Shown piece by piece: positions 58,150-64,000 of a stretch of DNA of 64,000 nt. Made by a program: the position numbers and the translations under genes. The notes beneath the pieces were generated by a model. It made no database searches. It was not told the origin of the DNA and worked only from the letters and a program-made list of their open reading frames with translations. Origin of the DNA: Lewinellaceae bacterium (GTDB lineage Bacteria > Bacteroidota > Bacteroidia > Chitinophagales > Saprospiraceae); contig JACJYA010000004.1 in assembly GCA_020636315.1 (NCBI GenBank), forward strand, positions 248,001-312,000. Reading direction: 5' to 3'. How positions within the stretch are numbered: the first letter of the stretch is position 1; every line of letters starts with the position of its first letter.

Positions 58150-60405
58150 CTATTTTCCTCTTTTATTCCTGCCCCGGCTTCGCTGCCGGCCTTTGCTGTT
58201 GCCGGCCGGCCCAGCCAGTTCTTTTTCCTCCTCCCGGATCCAATCCATCTCGATCTGCCGCCGGGCCAGGTCGGCGCGCACAATGCGGACTTTGACCTCC
58301 TGCCCCATTTTATACTCCTTACCGGAATAGGCGCCTTTGATGCGCAGGCGGGAATCGGCCACTTCCATAGGCTCGTCCAGGTTTTCGAAAGGAGCCATGC
58401 CCTCGATCCGGTTATCTTTCAGCTCGACGAAAATACCCGAATCGATAATTCCCGAGATGTAACCGGTAAACACCTCGCCGATGTGTTTCTCGATGTATTC
58501 GACCTGCTTGTACTTGATGGATTCGCGCTCGGCCTCGATGGCGCGGCGCTCCTGCTGGGATATGTGCTTGCACTCTTCTTCCAGCTTCAGTTTATTGGCC
58601 CGGTAGAATTGCCGCTTGCCCAGGTTCTTGTCGAGCAGGCGGTGAGCCAGCACGTCGGAATAGCGGCGGATAGGCGAGGTGAAGTGGGTATAATAATTGA
58701 AGCCGAGGCCGTAGTGGCCGATATTGTCGGTGGTGTAGGCCGCTTTCGCCATAGTCCGGATGGCAATAGGGCTGAGCAACCTCAGAGCGGGGTCCTTATC
58801 TGCCGCGTCCGCCAGGCGGTTGTAAGAGCGGGCGATCTCGCGCGGGGAGCTGATGTTCATATCGAACCCCATCTCGCGGGCGAAGCGCGCCAGTTCTTCC
58901 ACTTTTTCGGGGTCGGGCTCGTCGTGGACGCGATAGACGAAGGGGATCTCCTCATTGCGGCCCTTCATGGCGATGAAAGTGGCCACTTCCTTGTTGGCCA
59001 GCAGCATGAAGTCTTCAATGAGCATGTGAGCGTCCAGGCGTTCCTTGACGAATACTTCAATGGGTGCACCATGCTCATCCAGGCGGAACTGCACTTCATC
59101 CGTCTCGAAATTGATGGACCCATGCTTGAAGCGTTGTTTGCGCAGGTGTTTGGCGATCCGGTTGAGATGGCGCAGTTCGTTGGCGAACTCTCCGCTGTGC
59201 CCCTCCAGCACCTGCTGGGCTTCCTGGTAGGTAAATCGGCGGTCCGAATGGATAATGGTGCGGCCGAACCAGCGGTTGATGATCTTCAGGCCCTTGTCGA
59301 AGACAAAAATAGCCGAGTAGGCCAGGCGGTCTTCATTGGGCCGCAGCGAGCAAAGGTCGTTGGACAGGCGCTCCGGCAACATGGGCAGCACCCGGTCCAC
59401 AAGATAAACCGAGGTAGAACGTTTGAGTGCTTCTTTATCCAGAGGGGTGCCCTCCTTGATGTAGTGCGTTACATCGGCGATGTGGATGCCCACTTCCATT
59501 TCACCGTTTTCGAGATAGCGGATGGAAAGGGCGTCATCGAAGTCCTTGGCGTCTTCAGGGTCAATGGTGAAGGTAGTGACATCTCGCATATCGAGGCGCA
59601 GGGCGATCTCCTGCTGGCTGATCTTGCCGGAGAGGTATTCGGATTCCCGCAGCACTTCTTCCGGAAAATCCAGCTCAAAACCGTTGTTGATGAGGATGGA
59701 TTTCATCTCGATGTCGTGGCTGCCGGCTTCTCCCAGCACGGCCGTCACGATGCCGGTGGGATGTTTGAACTTGCCTTTGCCCTCCCAGTCGAGGATCTTA
59801 ATGACCACGCGATGGCCGTCCTTAGCCTCTTTGATGTTACCCAGTTCCACTGCCACGTCCATGGGAGGGCGGGTATCGAGAGAAACAATGGCATGGCCGG
59901 GATAGAGCCAAAGGGTGCCCAGGAAGTGGTCCTGTCGGCGCTCCAGCACCTTGACGACCTCTCCTTCCGGCTTGCGGCGCCCGCGGGGCGTCCACACCCG
60001 GATCCGGACCTTGTCGCCATTCATGGCGTTGTCGAGGTATTTGGAGGAAACGTGAATGTCATTTTCCTGCCCTTCACAGATGATGTAGGCATCTCCGGAG
60101 CGGGTCATATCAACGATGCCTTCAAGGAATTTGGCGTCTTTACCGTTACCGTTTGCCCCCTCCTGAGGCTGAAAGCGCAATTTGTATTTGTAATCGCCGA
60201 GCGGATGGAGTTTTTTCTCTTCAACCAGCCGGTCAAGGGCAGACTGCACGGAATCCTTGTTGTTGGCTATCTTTAACTTTCGGGCAGCCTGTTTGGGGTT
60301 TAGCCGTTTCTTGGGATGTCTTTGGAAGAGCTTTAAAAGTTCGCGTTGCAGTTGCTGGGCGCTTAGTTTGTTTCCTGTATTTTTAGATTTTCTCTTTTTA
60401 CTCAT
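58150..60405 (-). CDS. rnr: Ribonuclease R
   Basis: A 751-residue RNase II-family exoribonuclease. After a basic N-terminus and a winged-helix-like region come cold-shock-like domains (EGIVDMTRSGDAYIICEG), the RNB catalytic domain with TIDPEDAKDFDDALSI near residue 287, which supplies the metal-binding Asp residues, HIADVTHYIKEGT, RSTSVYLVDRVLPMLPERLSN, YTTDNIGHYGLGFNYYTHFTSPIRRYSD, and a C-terminal S1 domain (EVFTGYISGIIDSGIFVEL) with a basic tail. It degrades structured RNA, including rRNA and mRNA. Single gene with its own terminator. Confidence 0.96.
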   Translation of the reverse strand: MSKKRKSKNTGNKLSAQQLQRELLKLFQRHPKKRLNPKQAARKLKIANNKDSVQSALDRLVEEKKLHPLGDYKYKLRFQPQEGANGNGKDAKFLEGIVDMTRSGDAYIICEGQENDIHVSSKYLDNAMNGDKVRIRVWTPRGRRKPEGEVVKVLERRQDHFLGTLWLYPGHAIVSLDTRPPMDVAVELGNIKEAKDGHRVVIKILDWEGKGKFKHPTGIVTAVLGEAGSHDIEMKSILINNGFELDFPEEVLRESEYLSGKISQQEIALRLDMRDVTTFTIDPEDAKDFDDALSIRYLENGEMEVGIHIADVTHYIKEGTPLDKEALKRSTSVYLVDRVLPMLPERLSNDLCSLRPNEDRLAYSAIFVFDKGLKIINRWFGRTIIHSDRRFTYQEAQQVLEGHSGEFANELRHLNRIAKHLRKQRFKHGSINFETDEVQFRLDEHGAPIEVFVKERLDAHMLIEDFMLLANKEVATFIAMKGRNEEIPFVYRVHDEPDPEKVEELARFAREMGFDMNISSPREIARSYNRLADAADKDPALRLLSPIAIRTMAKAAYTTDNIGHYGLGFNYYTHFTSPIRRYSDVLAHRLLDKNLGKRQFYRANKLKLEEECKHISQQERRAIEAERESIKYKQVEYIEKHIGEVFTGYISGIIDSGIFVELKDNRIEGMAPFENLDEPMEVADSRLRIKGAYSGKEYKMGQEVKVRIVRADLARRQIEMDWIREEEKELAGPAGNSKGRQRSRGRNKRGK

Positions 60406-60607
60406 GTTTTTAAGGTATATGCCGCATTGGTTGGCAGCAGGCGAGGCTTTTCATACATTCTTTGGTTTCGAGGTTACTGAAGGCCGGTGCTCGCCTCTGG
60501 ATTTTATTCAAAATAGCCTACGGTAAGTGAAGGCCGTTGGTTCAGTTCAATAACGAATTTAACAGTTTATCAAAAATCGGGGAATGATGCAGGCAGTAAG
60601 GAAAACA

Positions 60608-61120
60608 TTATTCAATGCTGTTTACGATCTGTCCTTCGGGAAGCAATTCTAATTTATAGGCAGTACTGGAAGAAGCGTCGTAATCTTTTTCACCTGGCCT
60701 GGCCTGGCCCGAAACAACATAGATCGTCCAGTCTTCGTCGATCGTGACAACTGAACTGGTTAACACCACCCCATCGGAGAAGGTTCCGCCGATAACCCGT
60801 TTGTCGATCAGCTCGCCTTTCTTAGTGAAGGTGGCCAGGGTATATTGATAGTTCAACAACCCGGCCCGCCAGTAAATTACGGCGTGAAATTCGTGGGTTT
60901 CCGGTATCCTCATACAGGCTACGAACTCTGTGTAATCATCTATACCTTGTTCTTCCAGGGGGAGGATGAATTGCTCGATCATCAGAGGGGGCAACGGCTC
61001 GTTCTTCTGACTGAAAGCGTGGTGGGCCTCCTCGGCCAGAGTGATGGGGAGCTCCACTTCCGGGAATTTTTCGAGGAAGTGGGAAAAGCTCACGCGGGGA
61101 GGCTTCCTTGTTTTTTCCAT
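60608..61120 (-). CDS. Conserved-looking cytoplasmic protein of unknown function
   Basis: A 170-residue soluble protein: MEKTRKPPRVSFSHFLEKFPEVELPITLAEEAHHAFSQKNEPLPPLMIEQFILPLEE, then beta strands such as EFHAVIYWRAGLLNYQYTLATFTKKGEL and VVLTSSVVTIDEDWTIYVVSG. No signal, no membrane helix, no motif recognised. Flanked by rnr downstream and the 61.2-kb MITE upstream. Codon use fits the neighbours. Confidence 0.75.
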   Translation of the reverse strand: MEKTRKPPRVSFSHFLEKFPEVELPITLAEEAHHAFSQKNEPLPPLMIEQFILPLEEQGIDDYTEFVACMRIPETHEFHAVIYWRAGLLNYQYTLATFTKKGELIDKRVIGGTFSDGVVLTSSVVTIDEDWTIYVVSGQARPGEKDYDASSSTAYKLELLPEGQIVNSIE

Positions 61121-61253
61121 ATTTTACGTTTTCTGTTTGGAGGAGGCTTTAATTCTTTCGCTACCTCTCACAGAGGAAACGCCGTCGGGGTTGCGCTTGT
61201 TCAATAAGTCCTGCAATGGAGGCGGCATCAATAAGTAAGGCTGAAACCCATCT

Positions 61254-61408
61254 AGTTTTCTGGACTTTGGACGTGCCCCATTTGAAGTCGGAAGTGGGAA
61301 ATCGGAAGTCGGAATTTGGGTCCAAATAGGTGCTCAACGCCTGTTTTTCCGCCTTCCGCCTTCCGATTTCCGACTTTACCCTAGGACCGTCCAAAGTCCA
61401 GTAGTTTT
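61254..61408. mobile_element. MITE-like element with 7-bp target duplication
   Basis: CTGGACTTTGGACG (61261-61274) and its perfect complement (61388-61401) bound a 141-bp element with TAGTTTT directly repeated on each side (61254-61260 and 61402-61408). The inside is formed by two complementary GGAAGT/GGAAAT word arms, like the repeats behind atpG, atpB and at 54.1 kb, so the whole element can fold into one long hairpin. No gene inside. Confidence 0.82.
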
Positions 61409-61455
61409 GAATCATTCTAAATAAAAACGCCCGGAAAAGCTAGCCTGAACATAAG

Positions 61456-61486
61456 TTGGGCAAGTGCGTCTTAAAGGATAGATTTG
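61456..61486 (+). promoter_or_regulatory. Consensus promoter of the sdh operon
   Basis: TTG at 61456-61458, a 20-nt spacer and TAGATTTG at 61479-61486. RNA start expected near 61492, leaving a leader of about 43 nt to the sdhC ATG. Confidence 0.75.
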
Positions 61487-61534
61487 TAGGCGCTACATTT
61501 TTTCAAAAAACGAGAAACGTCAAAAACGAGAAAC

Positions 61535-62224
61535 ATGAGTTGGTTATCCAATTTTCTAACATCTTCCATTGGGCGCAAGGTGGTGATGAGCCTCACGGGG
61601 CTGTTCCTGATCCTCTTCCTGGTGGTCCATTTGGCGGGCAATTTGCAACTGTTGTATAACGACGGTGGCGAAAAGTTCAACCTTTACGCCAAGTTCATGA
61701 CCACCAACCCGCTCATTAAAACGGTCTCCTACCTCTTGTACGCTTTTTTCCTCATCCATGCCATACAGGGCTGGTTGCTGTGGAGTAAGAACCGCAAGGC
61801 CCGGGGCTCTCAGGGCTACGCGGTCAAATCCACCCGCACTGTTGGCACCAACAGTTTTGCCGCCAGCAACATGGGGTGGCTGGGGACCATCATTTTCATC
61901 TTCCTCGCCATCCACATGTATCAGTTCTGGCTGCAGATGAAACTGGGCAACCTGCCCATGGCCAACTACGACGGCCACGAGGTGAAGGACCTTTACGCCA
62001 TCGTGGCGGTGGCCTACGAAAACCTGGGATTCGTCATTTTTTACGTGGTATCAATGGCGGTTGTCGCTTTTCACCTGCTACACGGGTTCCAGAGCGCCTT
62101 TCAGACGCTGGGCCTCAACCACAAAAAATATACCCCTTTCATCAAAGGCCTGGGGAAAGCATATTCTATTCTTGTGCCGTTGGGTTTTGCCATCATTCCG
62201 GTCTATATGTATTTCTTTCATTAG
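61535..62224 (+). CDS. sdhC: Succinate dehydrogenase cytochrome b subunit
   Basis: A 229-residue membrane subunit with five helices, as in the class B succinate:quinone reductases of Bacteroidota. SSIGRKVVMSLTGLFLILFLVVHLAGNLQLL holds the first helix with His33, and LIHAIQGWLLW, IHMYQFWLQMK and AFHLLHGFQSAFQTLGLNHKKY give further heme-ligand histidines. It anchors the flavoprotein and iron-sulfur subunits and passes electrons to quinone. First gene of the sdh operon, 50 nt before sdhA. Confidence 0.95.
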   Translation: MSWLSNFLTSSIGRKVVMSLTGLFLILFLVVHLAGNLQLLYNDGGEKFNLYAKFMTTNPLIKTVSYLLYAFFLIHAIQGWLLWSKNRKARGSQGYAVKSTRTVGTNSFAASNMGWLGTIIFIFLAIHMYQFWLQMKLGNLPMANYDGHEVKDLYAIVAVAYENLGFVIFYVVSMAVVAFHLLHGFQSAFQTLGLNHKKYTPFIKGLGKAYSILVPLGFAIIPVYMYFFH

Positions 62225-62274
62225 GCATGCCCCACAACCAGAATAAATTGTTAAAAATCAATAAATCCTTAGCC

Positions 62275-64000
62275 ATGAGCTTTGATAGTAATATCCCTCC
62301 CGGGCCACTAGCAGAAAAATGGACGCGCTACCGCGGCACCATGAACCTGGTGGCTCCCAATAATAAAAGGCGAATTGAGATCATCGTAGTCGGCACCGGC
62401 CTGGCAGGTGCTTCCGCCGCTGCCTCGCTGGGCGAACTCGGCTATAACGTCAAATGCTTCACTTTCCATGACAGCCCCCGCCGCGCCCACAGCATTGCCG
62501 CTCAGGGGGGCATCAACGCCGCCAAGAATTACGCCAACGACGGCGATAGCGTCTATCGCCTCTTTTACGATACCATTAAAGGCGGAGACTACCGCTCCCG
62601 CGAGGCCAACGTACACCGGCTGGCCGAAGTGAGCCGCAACATCATCGACCAGGCCGTAGCTCAGGGGGTGCCTTTTGCCCGCGATTACGGTGGCCTGCTC
62701 GACAACCGCTCCTTCGGCGGGGTGCAGGTGAGCCGCACCTTCTACGCCCGGGGGCAGACTGGCCAGCAGCTGTTGCTGGGCGCTTACCAGGCGCTTTCCC
62801 GCCAGATCTCCCTGGGCAGCGTAGAGATGTATAACCGCCACGAGATGCTCGACCTGGTGCTGGTTGACGGCAAGGCGCGCGGCATCATCGTCCGCAACTT
62901 GCTGACGGGTGAGCTGGAGCGCCACGCCGCCCATTGCGTCGTATTGGCCACCGGCGGCTACGGCAACGTATTCTACCTGTCCACCAACGCCATGAACTGC
63001 AACGTCACGGCTGCCTGGCGGGCCACCCGCCGCGGCGCCTACATGGCCAATCCCTGCTTCACTCAGATCCACCCCACCTGCATCCCCCAGTCGGGCGACT
63101 ACCAGTCGAAGCTGACCCTCATGTCGGAATCGCTGCGCAACGACGGCCGGGTATGGGTGCCCAAAAAGCAGGAGGACGCCAAAGCCATTCGCGAAGGCAG
63201 AAAAACCGGCAATGACATCCCGGAAGAAGACCGCGATTACTACCTGGAGCGCCGCTATCCGGCATTCGGCAACCTGGTGCCCCGTGACGTGGCCTCCCGC
63301 GCCGCCAAAGTGGCCTGCGATGAGGGCCTGGGCGTAGCACCCACCGGCCTGGCCGTTTTCCTCGACTTTGATGACGCCATCATGCGCTACGGCAAATCAA
63401 AAGCCCACTCCATGGGCCTCCACAATCCCAGCGATGCCAAAGTCCGTGAGCTGGGTGAAAAAGTCGTGGAAGAGAAGTACGGCAACCTTTTTGAGATGTA
63501 CGAAAAGATCACCGGGGAGAATCCCTATCAGCTGCCGATGAAGATCTACCCTGCCGTTCACTATACCATGGGAGGCCTCTGGGTCGATTACAACCTGGAA
63601 ACCAACATCCCGGGGTTGTTCTCCATCGGAGAGTGCAATTTCTCGGACCACGGCGCCAACCGCCTGGGAGCGTCCGCGCTCATGCAGGGCCTGGCCGACG
63701 GATACTTCGTGCTGCCCTACACCATCGGGCAGTTCCTCAGCAATGAGATCCGGACACCAAAGTTCGACCCGAACGCTCAGGAGTTCCTCGATACCGAAAA
63801 GGATACCCGCGAGCGCCTAGAAAAGATGATGAACGTCAAGGGCGGCCAGTCCGTAGAAAGCTTCCATCGCCGCCTCGGTAAGATCATGTGGGACTACTGC
63901 GGCATGTCGCGCAACGCCGAGGGGCTGAAGAAGGCGCGCACGATGATACAGGAACTGCGCGAAGAGTTCTATAAAGATGTTTTCGTTCCCGGTTCGATGA
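62275..64000 (+). CDS. sdhA: Succinate dehydrogenase/fumarate reductase flavoprotein subunit (3' end outside window)
   Basis: The frame starts at the ATG at 62275 and remains open for 575 codons to the window edge. IEIIVVGTGLAGASAAASLGE is the FAD-binding Rossmann motif, RRAHSIAAQGGINAAKNY holds the His that carries the covalent flavin, and QIHPTCIPQSGDYQSKLTLMSESLRNDGRVWVP includes active-site residues. VHYTMGGLWVDYNLETNIPGLFSIGE and HGANRLGASALMQGLADG follow in the usual order. It oxidises succinate to fumarate (or the reverse). The stop codon and sdhB should follow outside this window. Confidence 0.96.
   Translation, partial: MSFDSNIPPGPLAEKWTRYRGTMNLVAPNNKRRIEIIVVGTGLAGASAAASLGELGYNVKCFTFHDSPRRAHSIAAQGGINAAKNYANDGDSVYRLFYDTIKGGDYRSREANVHRLAEVSRNIIDQAVAQGVPFARDYGGLLDNRSFGGVQVSRTFYARGQTGQQLLLGAYQALSRQISLGSVEMYNRHEMLDLVLVDGKARGIIVRNLLTGELERHAAHCVVLATGGYGNVFYLSTNAMNCNVTAAWRATRRGAYMANPCFTQIHPTCIPQSGDYQSKLTLMSESLRNDGRVWVPKKQEDAKAIREGRKTGNDIPEEDRDYYLERRYPAFGNLVPRDVASRAAKVACDEGLGVAPTGLAVFLDFDDAIMRYGKSKAHSMGLHNPSDAKVRELGEKVVEEKYGNLFEMYEKITGENPYQLPMKIYPAVHYTMGGLWVDYNLETNIPGLFSIGECNFSDHGANRLGASALMQGLADGYFVLPYTIGQFLSNEIRTPKFDPNAQEFLDTEKDTRERLEKMMNVKGGQSVESFHRRLGKIMWDYCGMSRNAEGLKKARTMIQELREEFYKDVFVPGSM

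Larger units (their letters stand above)
61121..61534. other. Gene-free region upstream of sdhC
   Basis: It holds the MITE at 61254-61408, the sdh promoter at 61456-61486 and, just before sdhC, two AAAACGAGAAAC words (61509-61534). Confidence 0.6.

Noticed and set aside
58120..60276. 718-codon open frame on the plus strand opposite rnr
   Set aside because: It is the antisense shadow of the rnr gene, whose motifs and length match ribonuclease R. The plus-strand protein shows no recognisable pattern.
62308..63072. 254-codon minus-strand frame opposite sdhA
   Set aside because: Antisense shadow. The plus strand carries a complete run of flavoprotein motifs to the window edge.

Overview
The window looks like chromosomal DNA of a Bacteroidota bacterium, most likely from the Saprospiria (Lewinella-like). 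The phylum call is well supported: promoters of the TTG-N20-TAnnTTTG type, weak Shine-Dalgarno sites, secreted proteins with type IX secretion (T9SS) C-terminal domains, an ATP synthase operon that stops at the gamma subunit, and many Bacteroidota-type lipoproteins. The class is an inference. Most genes lie on the minus strand. I recognised no rRNA or tRNA gene, CRISPR array, prophage or intact insertion sequence.

Region 1 (1-6.5 kb) holds cell-envelope genes: two neighbours sharing a ligand-binding-like domain (one fused to OmpA and S41 peptidase domains), a thioredoxin-like lipoprotein, and two paralogous secreted proteins of unknown function on either side of it. Region 2 (6.8-17 kb) is core metabolism and wall synthesis: proA, atpB-E-F-H-A-G and a class A penicillin-binding protein. 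Region 3 (17.5-20 kb) has a 551-residue acidic curlin-like repeat protein behind an 820-bp gene-free region that carries two paired direct repeats with 21-bp periodicity. Region 4 (20-33 kb) contains glycosyltransferases, cysQ, galE, an M1 peptidase fused to a probable outer-membrane barrel, an orphan Rpn-tail-like protein, a polytopic membrane protein, an alpha/beta hydrolase and a vapBC-type toxin-antitoxin pair. Region 5 (33-41 kb) has a PadR/PspC pair, lipoproteins and a secreted amidase. Region 6 (41-52 kb) contains xerD, two cyclophilin lipoproteins, a polyphosphate-glucokinase-like gene, a TPR protein, a DMT permease, a sigma/anti-sigma/Spy-like trio, a Kir-type potassium channel, and HAD and Nudix enzymes. 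Region 7 (53-64 kb) has a T9SS cargo protein, an LEA-like helical protein, an AraC regulator with a probable target, a lipoprotein, ribonuclease R, and sdhC followed by sdhA, which runs off the right edge.

The most unusual signal is between the genes. At many loci, short imperfect word repeats (7-16-nt units, different words at different loci, often in two inverted arms) begin at or over a stop codon: after atpG, atpB, the PBP gene, xerD, the DMT permease, the 29.5-kb membrane protein, the potassium channel, and both convergent genes at 54.1-54.2 kb. Two MITE-like elements are also present, one with TA flanks and one with a 7-bp target duplication. Three promoters match the Bacteroidota consensus with identical 20-nt spacers; one of them implies a nearly leaderless padR mRNA.
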